Positions 22,633 to 35,907 of a DNA stretch of 62,523 nt are shown here, piece by piece. Below the pieces are notes generated by a model that had not been told where the DNA came from, did no database searches, and saw nothing but the letters and a program-made list of their open reading frames with translations. Made by a program: the position numbers and the translations under genes. The stretch's first letter is position 1. Each line of letters begins with the position of its first letter. The stretch is from Nymphaea colorata (lineage: Eukaryota > Streptophyta > Magnoliopsida > Nymphaeales > Nymphaeaceae). The DNA is taken from the NCBI RefSeq assembly GCF_008831285.2, contig NC_045151.1, positions 12,514,571-12,577,093 on the forward strand. The letters run 5' to 3'.

Positions 22633-25600
22633 GACATATTGTTAAGACAAAGTTCCTCTAAATAACGTAAACACCTTTGCAAGGAGAAATGTGTTTAAGA
22701 ACTACCTCAAATTCAGGAAATCATGATTCAGAATTATTGCAGAAGAATTTTTTTTTATTTATATAAAAATAATAATAAAGGAAAACAGGTTGCATACAGG
22801 ATTGACATATCTCAATCGTTCATGAAGTATTGGAAATTCATCTACAACATGGAACTTCTCTGTTTACACCTCTACAGAACTCATCATAGTTGCAATTTAT
22901 ATTCATGATGGTTTTTCAGATAATGCATCACATCAACAGCCATCTGAAGTATTTCATTTATAACTGCCGCTATTCACATTCTAAAATAATTTCTTACAAA
23001 GTTTCGTGTGATTTTTTCTTTCTGAAGCATATCTAGTCCAACTTTCTTCAACTTCCAGTTCATTTGTGAGTTTTCAACTTTACAAGCAAAACAACAAAAC
23101 TGCTATTAGTTAGAGAAAAAAACTGGTACGGTATATAAATCCTTCAATTCAAGCATATGAATTATGAAAATAAAAGAGCATAAAAACGGGTAATATGCAG
23201 CATAAGGAGGAAACATTGCAAGGTGGAGGTTCAGAAAATGATAAATTTTGAATCATAATCTCAATGCTGTGAGGCAAGGGTTCCAATATTTATCACCTTC
23301 ACTCCTTTTTCCACCACGTCTATACTGCCTCCATAGTTTAGAGACACTCTGGCTGAAATCAACATGAATCCTTCTGTCGTCGATTAAGACATTATCCATC
23401 TGCAGCCTCGAAACAGTTAAAAATAAGTGTCTAAAATGACTAGCAACACAGGCCATATGAGTGCACATTTAAATTTTTACAAGGACTTAAACAGGGAATG
23501 TAGAAGCAAGATTGCATCGTAAACAGGGAATGTAGAAAATCCACATTCCACACCAAATGCACTCTCGGGATGGAGGACCTTTTTCACACTATCAGCCATT
23601 CAACTCTGGAACATTTTGTACTAAGTAGAACAATCTACAGAAAGCTGGAAGAGTAATTTAGGTCCACCCTTATTTCATAAGCACAAATTGTAGTAAAACG
23701 CAGTGACTCGGGACTCGACTCTTCCATTCTCGGCTTGTGACTCAGCTGGACAACTCTGTGACTTGGGCAGGGTGTTGATAAATATTTTCTTTTAAAAGAA
23801 AAAAAAACAGTATATAAGTATATAACAATATAACTTACATTTCTTTGCAATATAAAACCATGTTAATTCGGTCAAACTGCCCAAACAACTACAGAACACC
23901 AATAATAAAAAATCATGATGGGTATAGAATAAGCACACCATAGGTCCATAGTAAACATACAAAATCAGCCATACAAAAATCAAGTTCATTCATGACATTT
24001 AAACACACCAATACAGGAAGAACACATTTAGGAAAAACAAAGGAAAGAACAAAAAACTGCCCGGAAAGAAGAGGAGAGAGCTGGAAAAGAGAGAGAGAGC
24101 AAGTGATGGGAAAGTACTATGAGAGAGAGAGAGAGAGAGATGCCAAAAAGGTGGACAGATGTCAGATGGCCAGTGACATGATCAGAAAAAAGAAAAAACG
24201 ATGGAACAAGGAAATAGAAAAGAAGTACCTTCAAAAACATCGGTTCCGTGTTGATACTGACAACTTGCAGGAATCACAACTCCTGCAGGTGCAGCTGCCG
24301 GAATGTGGTTTCCGGACAGCTACAACAGGTAATGGCCAACGACTGGTGCGGGTTTTTCATTTTTCAAACCTCACTGATGAAACAGAGCATCGATGAAAGT
24401 GAAACAGACCAAAACCCGATGGTTTGTAATACATATATAGCCCTGTATTTCAATAAAGCCATTTTCCTTTTCTGTTTTTCAATCCTGCCATTGAACACAA
24501 CCCGCTGTGTTTAACACTACTCATCACTTGTGTTGACAACGAAACTCACTGAGTCAACCGACTTGCGGACAGAGTCATGCAGAGTCTTGGACAAGAACAA
24601 CTCTCCCTACGGGTTGACCCAGTAGAGAGACAAGTTAAGCCGAAGTCAACAAGCTGACTCAGTGAGTTTTTAAACACTGAGAAAATCCCATGCCTTTTGA
24701 CTTGCTCCCCTGACCTTCCAAAGAAAGACCCTTTATATTGGCTTCTAATATCTTAGTTGTCATAATAGGCTTTACCATACTGAGCCTAATGCAATCATGT
24801 CTGGTTAGGGACTGCTCAAATTATTTGAATTATTTCTTAGATAATGACTATTGGATGATTGAATATATTGCCCTCAGTTGATGGAATCTGGGGAAGTTTG
24901 TGATTAATTTTATGCCATTGCAAGATGAATGTGTGGTCGTGCAAAAGTTTATTTAACTGAATAACGGTTCCATCTCCAATATTGCATGTATCAGGTAAAA
25001 CAAGCATTCAACATTTTCTGAATCCTAATAAGACCAGGTTCAAAGCAACATCTTGCATGTTTTGATATTATAGATGTAAATCAGTATTGCTAGACTCTGA
25101 GGCGCTGACCCCATTGTAAATATTTTACAGTATGGCCACCACAAGACTTGTGCTCTGTCCTGAGAACCAAGTCTTGACATAACCAATATTTTGAAAAGAA
25201 AAAGAGTCAGCAAAGTCACCTGACTCAAGTGATACTAGCGACTCAACCAGTCAATGAGTTCTTTATATATATCATTCTGTTACTAAGCTTATAAATATAT
25301 CAATGTATTGTATCCATCATGTGAACAGATTTGATATTGCTTTTTGTAATTTAACAAGTTTAATACCACATTTTATAATCTTAAAAACTTTCATGCTGTA
25401 TATCAATTTTAATGCATAAATGATACATCTGTGTAGGCAGGACAAATTTATGTTTACAAAATCGTTTTCCTTTAACATATGCCCAGGGTTACACAGAAGT
25501 AACGTGATTTTACCTGGTTGATCAGTTGGTGAGTGTCAAGTCCAAATGCTAGAAGCTAGGCCTAACAAGACCTGAAAGGCTGAAACAATGCAGTACAATT

Positions 25601-27626
25601 GGCAACCATATTCACTAAATGGGCCAGGCTCCAATTAAGGCCAGGTTTGGCCTGTTCTATTTCTATCCCTACATTTGTCAACCTTGTCATAGGTAAGGCT
25701 GGGCAACGGGCCGGGTACATAGCCCGATCGGACCCAGGTTCGGGCTGGAAAAAGCATACCGGGGCGGCCCAGGCTGGCTCGATGGGGCCCAATTTGGCCC
25801 GATATGTTTTTTTAATATTATTTTTATTTTTTATAATGATATTATGATATATATTTTATTACGATTAATTATATTCATGTATTATTTTATATTTATAAAT
25901 ATATTTTTTATGTTAACCGGGGCGGGCCCAAGCTTGGGTTTCGGGTGTTGGGCCGAGCTTGGGCTGCAGTTACGAGCTGTGGCCTAGCCCGATGCCCAAG
26001 CTTAGTCATAGGCAACAAAATGGTTAAAGAAGACAAAAGAAAATCTCTTACCTGGAGAAAAGGGCCCTGCTCAAAGACTGAAACTAAGAATATCGAAAGG
26101 AAACATGTCTCCCATGAGCATGCATGCACAGTGCATGGAAGCATATCATGTATAAGGGCTGCAACTTCCGTTTAGTACTCAGGATTTACCATGCAAAGCA
26201 AAAGCATACATGAAAGCTGCACTACTTTAGTGTTATTAGTGGTGATCCTCAACACTAAATTGGTAAACTAAGGTTCACACCCATGGCTGCCATCCATTAT
26301 TTGGCCCATTCTTGTCCACAAGCAAGAATAGCATTCCTTGTCATTTACACATTAAAACATAATCCAAGTTGAAAAGTTCAACAGCCTTTTAACATATAGA
26401 ATAAGCTTTACACCTTCAGTCTTTAGACAACATGACCACAAATAACAGAAGAGAGAGAGAGAGAGAGAGAGGAAAGTAGTGTTTGGCAAATAACCTAAGC
26501 ATAATGTAACTAAAGATCGTAATAATTTACCTTGAAATATGCAGCTTCACAAGCCTCTTGAGTTTCAAATTCTGCAAATATACATAATCACAGGCATTCA
26601 CATATGCATTGTTGCTGGAAGGCACTCAGAAAGAAAAAAGGGAAAAACAACAAGCTCCACCACATACAATTGGTAATATGAAAGACCTCAGGCATGTGGA
26701 CTTTTCACCAGAGTTCTGGTATTAAGACAAAACATTGACATGAAGATATTCTTACACAGTTTTCTTTTAGAAAAACTTAAGTATGGTCAGGGATAAACAG
26801 AGTATGATATGATTCTTAAGCCCATATTCAGTAATCAAGAAAAGGGAGGAATAAAAATCAAAGAAACCAACCAAGTCAATATGCAGTTTCTGGTTAGATA
26901 ATGTTCAAATATCTAGTCAGTACTAAGTTAGCAAAACAATAGCTGTTACAAACATCACATGAGTAGACAAATCAGACTCATAGACATTAAAAAATTAAAC
27001 AGCTAAACCAAGGTAAATGATGCACCATGTATTATGTGATATTTCAATGTACAATCATGTCAACAATTAAAGTTTTATATCATATCTATAAGACTATAAC
27101 TTAGTCTTCGAAACCTAGACAAGTTAGTGGACTAGTCCGACTAGTTGGTTGAGTCGGTTATTAACCAACTTGTGCTTCAAACAGCAACTAGTCTGCCAGA
27201 CTCGCTAATTAGACAGCCCAGTCATTGGTCAGCTGACTAATCCTTGACCTATAATATGCATGTGCATTCTTTGTACACTGTATTTACTTCCATACAAACA
27301 TATGCATCCATAGTCAATCGACTAGAAGAAGTCAGATCAACTAGTCCCCACTAGTCCTTAGGGTCTTGAACCATCACCTTTGACTATGATTAAACAACAG
27401 ACTAGACTTTAACAGGATTCCATCAGTTAGATATGGATGGTGAATTATGTGCCCCAGTGAAAGGCAATTAAAACGGCCACACATTCTGGTATAGTGAGTG
27501 CATTTTTTCAGACGGAGTCTGCTTCTATCAATAAGCAAATTGTTTCATGTTATGCACATAAATTCTTTAACACTGATGTACGACACTATATCCTTGTCTG
27601 TTTGACCAATAAATGTGTGTGTGTGT

Positions 27627-27658
<32 letters not shown>

Positions 27659-30600
27659 TGCCTACTGAATTCATGAAATTTCTAAACAATTTTTCACAAG
27701 CCTAAACCATGAAAACATTCATGATGGTCCGCCTGCTAAAAGATCTATTTGACCAATAGAGATGTCTATGTGGAGAGAGATAGAGAGAGAGAGAATGTGT
27801 CTATGCTGCAAAAGAATAAGATGCACATAGACTGGCTTTGGCAAAAAGGCACTTAATTGTTTTCAAGAAATACCATATCACATAAATCAACATGACTAGC
27901 AGTGAAAAATAAACAAGCTGATTCCTGTTTATAACGAGGACCAGACACACATATACTGAAATGTAAAACAGCACTAGATTACCATAAAGAGGACCTTGGT
28001 TTAAACACGTTATAGATGACACTCACCAATAAAAGCATAACATAGGCTGTCACCAGTTTTATAATCACGGATTATGTCAGCCCTGCATGGGGAATGACCA
28101 CAAAGTTGTGAATGGATAGGAAGCATAGGTTCAGCAGATAGAACAGAAGATTTCATCTGTATTCAGCACTTACGATGTTACTTTCCCAAAACGCGAGAAG
28201 ATAATCTCAAGATCCTCATCCTGCAGTTTCCCATATTCAATTGTAAACAGGTATGTATTCAACTTCAACTGCAGAAAAAACTAGCAGAGGTCTAACAAAA
28301 AAAAAGGGATTGATCATGTAAAGCATCACAGACCATAATGCTATTGTATCAACAATTTCGATTTTCACTAAATGTAACACAAACTTTCTGAACATCAGAC
28401 ACACAGAACTTGGAGTGAACTAATTTTATACTCACTTGTGTAACAGGGTTAAGTTTGCAGACAAACAACACATTTTCTGGGGGCTTTATTTCAGCATCAG
28501 GAATATCTCCTATCTGTTAGGTTTACAAACTAACGTCAAGATCTCCAGCTTCTTTCCCCTTGCAATAAAGGAACAAGATTTTCACTATGCCAGAATCCAC
28601 AAATATCTGAGTCATACCATTTCAAGGACAACTGCATGAGAATGAGCTTCCTTTTCACGCATAGATTCCTCGAGCTGTTCAGGGTCCATTGTCTCATCTA
28701 AAGGCACCCAGTCATCCTCTAGACGTACATCATCAATCTGTAATACTCAGTCCAAGAAAGGGATGAATTACTATACAAGAACTTCAGGAAGTGCAGACAA
28801 GTAATATGACATAGTAGTACTCATAACTCGTAAGTTTTATTATCGAGCAGGTATTACATCACATACAAGGAAAGCTTCATCTGTGTCCTATGCCCGCAAG
28901 AAACAAGCTCCTGCTAAGGGAATTAAAGCCAATCTTCACAAGTCTTGGCAATGTTTTTTCCTTGGCCAGCAGCAACACCCTCGTCGCTTGGACTTATATT
29001 TGCTTAATCGAGTTGGTTGAAAATTATGACTTTTCATGCAACTCAAGAACAACAAAAAGAATGTCTTTCAAATAACATGATTTCCAAAAGAAAAAAAAAA
29101 AAGAAAGAGAAAGAGATATTTGAGCTTCTGCTCTTTGTGCATCCAGTTGACCTCTTTTCTAGATCATGCACTTCATGAGCTGCTGCAAGCCTGCAATGGC
29201 ACTATAGTGCATTACACAATGCTAATGTACCATCCATCTTTTGCACAATGAGTTTACACTATGATCAATGTCTTAACCATACAACTATATTGAAGACCTA
29301 AGTTGCGAGAGAAATGCATGAAAAGCCAGTGAAAGTCACAAGACATCTATTGCATATAGGCAATCGCTTGCACTAACAGATCAAAGATCTTCTAGAAACA
29401 TGAATTTTCAACAGCGACACTACGCCAGGTGCTAGACTAGCTGAATTCAGCAATATGATCTTTACCTCATCAGGAGGCTTCCCTTCGGGGGAGGCCTGAG
29501 GAATTAGTTCAGCTAACTGAGGAGGATCATCAAATGGGTCATCCAGTATATATGTGTGTTTGACTCTGTTGTCCACAATGAAACAAAAATCAAGAGAGAT
29601 ACATGAAAAGAGTCTTTAAAATATCCACATGAATAAAAAAAAATATGAAAACAAACCGAATGTTTTTGAACGGCCTGCTGCTTTCATCAACAAATGCCTC
29701 ATTTATTCTTGTCAAAGTATCAAAACCTTCTGCTACTTCTCCAAAAACCTGAAAAGAACAAACCAGCAGGAATATAAGTGTTAGAAACAATGAAGATCAC
29801 AGAAAACAAAAAAAGAGAATCATAAACGTGATCATTAAGAAAACTTACAGTGTGCTTTCCATCAAGGTAGTCAAGGTTATCACGCAATGTAAAATAGAAC
29901 TGCATATAGAAGGATTACCAAGTCAATAAAAGAAGAAAAGCAGGATTAGCACTATTTCACAAACTATTACTTGTTATTTATGGTCCTCAGAAATTAGCAG
30001 CACCGACCACGTCAGAAATTATTAGTTTAGTGGACAAGAGGTAGCCAGCTCCAGCTAGTATAATCAATCAAGGAGGGAGCTAATTCACATGGATACTGGT
30101 ATGGGCATGGAGGAGCGGGTGTGGACATAGAAATTTTAAAATTTATGGCTATAGGCATACAACAAAGTATAGATACATGTATATATATGTATGTGCAAAC
30201 TTTCACAAAAAATATGCAAAACTAATACGTAACAGGTGAGGCAAAACAGTTAAAAAATACATTTTAGATAATTAATATGAAAAAATAACATGCAAAACTT
30301 CAAATTAATAAGTAAAGTTCAAAAAATAATATGTTTTTTCAAAAGCCATTCCAATTGTGTCGCTGTGTCCATGTCCACATGTTTGCATGCTGAGCCGGGT
30401 ATGGCAGCAATTTTGCCGGATCTGTATCACTTAAGACCAAGCAATTCATAACCCTTCAACATATTTCCAATTGATTGGCCTTTACATCAAGAAAATTGAC
30501 TTAAAGAGGTGTAACGCCTCCCATTTTTCTTTTAACAATGGCATCACTCTATTTCCAGCCAGATAGACTCAAGTCGTCATCAGAAGCATGTTCCAAAAGC

Positions 30601-33600
30601 ACTAACTGCATTGTCCTATTATCATATATCCTCTTGTTGAAAAATTCAAGTTCCAGGATTGTGCAGTTAATGGAATGTTAGTGTCAAGTCCTTTCCAACT
30701 CCCTCAAATAAATAGAAGGTCGTAAGACTCGTAACATTATCTGCACACACAATCAAAGAAGGGCCCCACTGTCCAAGTAGTAGTTCACCTAATGAGGAAT
30801 TGCTGTGGGAATAATGAGAGAAAAAAAAATGGAGATGTCAACTAGATATATGAGAAATGCAACAGAAGACAACAAAAGTGAATATAATGGCTGCCATGTG
30901 GGTCCCAAAGGAATTTTTCGTAGACTGTACATCAAGTATTTAGGTTCTTTACTGACATTGAGCCAGCATGACATCATTTTGTTTGTGCATACATAAAAGG
31001 CTATTGATATGTTTAAAGCAAATGGTGGATCAACAAAAAGTCCATTTACAGGAGCACAACAAATGAAAGTCAAGGCAATTTATCCCAACATAGGAAGCCC
31101 ATTCAGTAGAAAGAAGAATGCCACCAGGCTAAACCACATCTAATTATTCATACAGATGCTGACCACACATTAACATTAATACACCAGTGGAACAAAAATA
31201 CATTATCCGTAGGGACAATCAGAAGACCTGAGAAGCATTGAGATTTTCCCCAGCACTTGCCATAGAAACTGTTCCTTTCTTGGAATGCTTTAAATCAGGA
31301 TGAATTTCATCACCAAAAAATCGAGCTTGTTCACCATAAAGGAATCTGCAGATCAAATGTGGAATAATCAAACATACAGCTAAACCCAACCAATCCATGG
31401 GAAAGAGAGAAGTTTTCTTTCAGCAAGCTGATGTGACATCAACTTCACATCAATAAACATTCATAGTTTCTAGCCTATGCCTACAAGTGGTTACTCATGT
31501 CAATTTTGATACAGAGCCAGTTGCATTGGTTTTTCAATGGTCAGAGTCCAAAAGCCTGATATATATTAAAATGTTTCAGAGATATCTTCCCTTCCAGATT
31601 AGCCAGACTTAAACGAAAATTCAGATATTTTTCCTTACTTGTAAATGGAATCACCTCCAGTGCCTTTTCCTGATGGATCACCAGTTTGAGCAGTAAAATC
31701 CTTCTGGACTGTGTGGAAAAGGCAACCATTGTAGTATTTGATCCTGCGTTGACCAGACGAGAAGTTAAAAATTCTGGTGAAAAGGATCATTGGGTCCTTC
31801 ATTAACTATTGTTACAAAAACTTCCAATATTCTGACAAAACTAAGTAACTGGAACTTCTAGAATTTTTGAGAACTGATATGAAACCTAGGAACTTCCAGA
31901 AAAGATTAGCATTTCTGGATCTATGCGTAAAAGACGTGCTTGCACCCTGTAATGCAGCAACAATTGCAAAAAAATGATGGCATACAGTAAAATTGCATTT
32001 CAGGAAAACAGGATTACATTTAAAAAAACATGAGAAATGTAGATATTGGATGAGCTCCCTATTACAAAGAACTACTTTACCATCTAAAAGTCCCCAAAAG
32101 ATAACATATTGTCTCATTGTTCCACAATAGTTTCACACCCATCTGCATGACATATCAATGCAATCTAGTGACTCATTCACATGACACCGTAGAATTTAGG
32201 CCCCCATAGGAGGCACTATAGCTTCTCAAAGGGAGTTCAGTATCTATCTCTAAATGTATTGCCCTACTTAGGTAGCAAACTTCAAATTGATCTTAGGCTT
32301 GTGAGCTATCTACTCAACATGACTTGATGGGCCTTCTCCATTATCTTATACAACTGTACCATGACGATTAACTGACTTTCACTTACAACCAAACACTACA
32401 TGCAGGATTCTTGATATAACTATAACATGCATGCTATTATGATTCTTGCTGCATCTGACTTACAGAAAGTTCTACTTTCAGGTCCATAAAACTCATAATG
32501 GAATTGCAAAACTGGACCCAAACAGAGTATGGGTTTGCCAAACCCACAGACATAAATCACTGGTAGCCCTTATCCCAGAAACAGAATTTTCATGCTCCAA
32601 GGAACGGAGGGTCTTTTTTGTAATGCATAATTTGGTAAAAACAATTCATAGTTTGATCATTTGAAATACTTATGTGTTTACTTCTGTCTAAAGAAGCAAT
32701 TTCACTAACATAAAAAGGTCTATGCATTGTCATAGATATCATTATACAGAGAGGTTTTTCTCAGGTATGGTAAAGTTTAAAGTCTAGGAAAAATCTCAGC
32801 AAATTTCAAAAATTTAGAAAACAAATTTAAAAGTAAATAAAATACGAACAAAAGAATCCAGTAATAAAAAATGTGAAAAAACAACGGAAAATGTAAAAAA
32901 ATGTGTTTAAAATGTGTTTTTCTTTAACAAGGCAGGTTTTCTTTCAGTTTTTTTTTCTTGAATTTCGAGTGACCTATTTTTTGAAGCGCATAAACAAATG
33001 GGTTTTATGTGACAACGGGTCTAGGTCATGGCCAACACCATCTTGAAGTTCCGAAGCTCATACTAGCTTGTTATTCCAATGGGAGTCAGTTCCACCCTTA
33101 GTTCCTTTTGTCTGATTTTCCCATGGACCACGAAACCAATGTCTAACCACCTGTCCGTTCAAAATCTTCAAGTTCATCCACAACCTTAAAGATGCACATC
33201 TAAAAGTACAGTTCCAATTACAGATGTTTAACCACTTTTTCTAGAGAACTTATATTTGCAGCCAGCAAGCTTCATCAAGTGATGACTTGGTGACCCCAAG
33301 ACCAACTACAACACAACCCAGCAAGTGGCAACACCTTGATCTTGCAGGTGGGACTTACGATCTCTTGTGTAGATAGCAACCTTCTGTGGTGTCAACACAT
33401 GGAAGAGCACAGAAGTTTAGGAGTTCAAACTCATGGTGCTCAACCTAGGAGGCCACAACGTCAAGGTCGGGCAAACAAAGTGAGTCTTGCGTAACAAGGC
33501 ATCCTCAAGCAAAAGAATGGCTCAACCAGGCAACTTAAGTCATCATCCCGCCCAGCATCAGTGTAGTAGAGACGGGAGTGTTATCAGTCATCTTCAAAAA

Positions 33601-33867
33601 CAAGCTGGAGATTGGAGCATGAAAGCAAAACATTTGAAAACTTAATATACACATAATGGTCATCGAGTTCATTCTTCCCCCACCCCTCCAAACCTCAGTA
33701 AGAAGATCAAAATAACAACAACCCACATGAGCATAACGATACCCAGATAGAGAGAGAAAGAGTGAGTACTTGCAAAGTTTGAGGAAGTTCTTGGTGGTCA
33801 AAGGGCAGCGATCCGTGAACAGATCGACAACGATATCTCCCAAGCTCGTCACCACCAGCACCGACAT
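20700..33867 (-). CDS. CYP59: CYP59-type nuclear cyclophilin with RRM and zinc knuckle (616 aa)
   Basis: Fourteen exons, 5' to 3': 33867-33770, 31743-31639, 31345-31228, 29899-29849, 29748-29657, 29565-29466, 28737-28618, 28513-28436, 28220-28174, 28082-28027, 26571-26531, 23399-23297, 21612-21480, 21408-20700. Lengths sum to 1851 bp and phases match at every junction. Domains: cyclophilin fold (residues about 1-165; 'FTAQTGDP', '[20 protein letters not shown]'), RRM (about 243-325; '[10 protein letters not shown]', '[11 protein letters not shown]'), CCHC knuckle ('[14 protein letters not shown]') and a long Arg/Asp/Glu/Ser-rich tail. At the catalytic Arg position of cyclophilin A (FHR) this protein has FHT. 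Arabidopsis CYP59 is nuclear and links the RNA polymerase II CTD, RNA binding and splicing; the same role is inferred here. The start ATG opens directly into the conserved '[18 protein letters not shown]'. Confidence 0.95.
21478..21480 (-). other. Probable non-canonical GC splice donor of CYP59 exon 13
   Basis: Exon 13 reads ...ACAAAAAG then GCGAGT. Using GC as donor (AG|GCGAGT) gives the phase needed to enter exon 14 at 21408 (T|TATGAGATG, 'YEMIFDDD'). The nearest GT (GGCGA|GTAATT) would put a TGA in the second codon of exon 14. GC-AG introns are a known minor class with this consensus. Confidence 0.75.
22581..22633 (-). repeat. (GT)n(GA)n compound microsatellite
   Basis: In the CYP59 intron between exons 12 and 13. 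A similar GT/GA compound tract lies at about 27615-27658 in the intron between exons 10 and 11. Confidence 0.9.
24541..24672. repeat. Foldback element with CACTGAGTCA-type arms
   Basis: The left arm AAACTCACTGAGTCA and right arm TGACTCAGTGAGTTTTT are inverted copies about 100 bp apart in the CYP59 intron 11 region. Related GACTC/GAGTC motifs recur near 25220 and 27110-27200. MITE-like; no target duplication was identified. Confidence 0.55.
25694..26004. mobile_element. hAT-type MITE in CYP59 intron
   Basis: A 311-bp element flanked by a perfect 8-bp duplication GTCATAGG (25686-25693 and 26005-26012). Imperfect terminal inverted repeats: TAAGGCTGGGCAACGGGC at the left and, inverted, TAAGCTTGGGCATCGGGC at the right. 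GC-rich ends and an AT-rich middle, no coding capacity. An 8-bp target duplication and TA(A/G)GG...GGGCA termini fit the hAT superfamily. Confidence 0.85.
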
Positions 33868-34439
33868 CTATCCTTCTTCCTCGATTCCTCTTTTCTTCCA
33901 CTTTCCGTTTGTTATGGAACAAAAGGCGCTAGGGCAGGGGTACACGTCCTCTCGGTGGTCGCCTCGACCCGTTATGGCGATACAGATCAGCGGACCAACA
34001 GTCGCTTTCCTCTTTGGCCTGGACAGGAGAGCCAAGTGACACGAGGAAGGAAAAGACGAAGCGCGTCGACCGTCTGTGTGAACTTCTCTTCTCGAGATAA
34101 ATCCTCCGTATCTTATTCTTGCCCAATAAGCCCGTTTGCAGCGGGAAGCAAATGCGGGAACGACGGAACACGCACAGTCCTGTTACCACGCCAACGACCA
34201 CAAAGGCACAAATGCTTTGCTTTCTTCCGTTGCGCCGGAGGACGACTGACGAGCTTTATGCGGCTTCAGTTCCAGACTTGGTTGTACAGCGAGCCGGTGC
34301 CCGCCGGGATGAAAGCTCGGAAAATTGAGCTCGAGCCAGGTTGGACTTGGACCTGAATCGGGATCAATATCAAGTAGAACTGATTCAACTTGATAAAAAT
34401 ATTATTATTAATTTTTTAATTGTATTTTTAATACTTATA
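33868..34439 (-). promoter_or_regulatory. CYP59 5' UTR and promoter region
   Basis: Upstream of the CYP59 ATG. It is comparatively GC-rich, has no intact open gene, and is partly copied at 37130-37310 and 46980-47200 (shared TGGACTTGGACCTGAATC-like and GAAGCGCGTCGACCG-like stretches). No convincing TATA box was assigned. Confidence 0.55.
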
Positions 34440-35092
34440 TGATATTATTGTCAGATCTAATAATACTACTGGTAATAAATTCTTATCTCACGCTTATAAA
34501 AAAAATTATACGCAAATATGGCGTTTTAAGTGTTTTATTTTTTCTCTTGAGCATGTGAACTTTCTGAATTTATGTGGCAAAACTTGGCTAAAAACATTAT
34601 TTCGAAAAGATATTCATTTTTAGCACACCAAGCATTTAATTTAGTTTGCAAGTTGAAAAAACAACTTGCAACTAACTAAGGGGAGCGCCTAACTAGGTTA
34701 ATTTTGATCCTATATATATATATATATATACTCGGTATGATATATTTATATATTTTAATTTTTAAATCAATTTAAAGTATCCAATTCATTTTGTAAAATT
34801 TAAAAATGAAAAAATTAGGGCCAGAGATATACCAGTGATTACGTATTAGCGGAGAGCACCAAAAATCTCCATATGTTGAAACTCAAGTACTCAACTTCTT
34901 CCGTGATCAGTTTAGAAATCTGAAATTAAACTCGTGAAAGAATTTGTTATCCATGTCCCTGGCCTCTCTTAAACACCATAATTTCAAAATCTTTAAAACA
35001 GAATTTTTCAAAGCCCGTTCTCAACTATCCGTTGAGAAGAAAAAGAGAGGGAAGCACTCCCTCTCTTCTTTACGCGGGCGATCTCTAAGTTA
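34440..35092 (+). pseudogene. Relic of a MADS-gene upstream region without the gene
   Basis: Collinear with the region upstream of the MADS gene at 38305 (from about 37395): shared CAGATCTAATAATACTA, AAGGGGAGCGC, ACGTATTAGCGGAGAGC and the hairpin segment ending TTTACGCGGGC. It stops at about 35092, where the MADS copies continue into their 5' UTR; here unrelated repeat sequence follows. The MADS body has been lost or was never included. Confidence 0.75.
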
Positions 35093-35907
35093 TGCTCGAT
35101 TTTGTTAGGTTAAACGAATCAAGTTTCAGCTCGATTTTGTTAGGTCGAGTCGAGCTTGAGCTTGCTCGACTCGGCTTGTGTGCAGCACTACCCTTTAAAA
35201 CACTTTAAACATACCAGGGATTGGGTCTAACATGAACTATCCAAAACAAGTAGACATTTCCTCACCCCCTCAAATTTTTAAAATTTCAAACAATTTACAT
35301 GTAAATTTTATAAATTTTAGTTTAACCTATACTAAAAATATGAAAAATTTTATTTCGGCCCCGGTTAAAATTATGAAAGCATGGTTCTACCCCTACAAAG
35401 AAAAATTCCTGCAGAGACAGATCACCTCTAATTTGGATCACTTGTCCAATGTGCATCCGCTACAACATATGTTACATAGTTGCAAGCGTGGAGCAGCCAC
35501 TAGAATTAAAGCATGGTTTGTAGTAAATTAGTAGTTACAATTAGGTTAGCAATGTTCACATTTTATTTAAGATATTTTAAAAGGATGGTCTGGCTTTTAT
35601 CCCTGATTTAAGTGGTCTGAGACACTCTTTAGTATGTAAGATTGAATTTACAATCACATATGGTTTTAAAATATGAACACCAACAAATATCGATAGTGCA
35701 AATGAAATAATGTACAAGAGGCTACTTTTTTGATAAATGTTCTTTTCACATTTTCTAGTAATACTATTGGTAATAAATTATTTATCTCACGCTTATAAGA
35801 AGTCATACGCAAATGTGGCGTTTGAAGTATTGTACTTTTTCCTTTTTGATCTTCTTGACTCGTGTCATTTTTGTTTTTAATTTATATGGAAAAAGTTGGC
35901 CCTGTCC
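35093..35907. repeat. Mosaic of repeats between duplication units
   Basis: 35093-35180 has GCTCGA-type repeat sequence. 35180-35570 matches 44270-44605 plus 45038-45117, with an extra ~430 bp present in the latter. 35755-35900 is a second partial copy of the MADS-upstream sequence. No gene seen. Confidence 0.6.
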
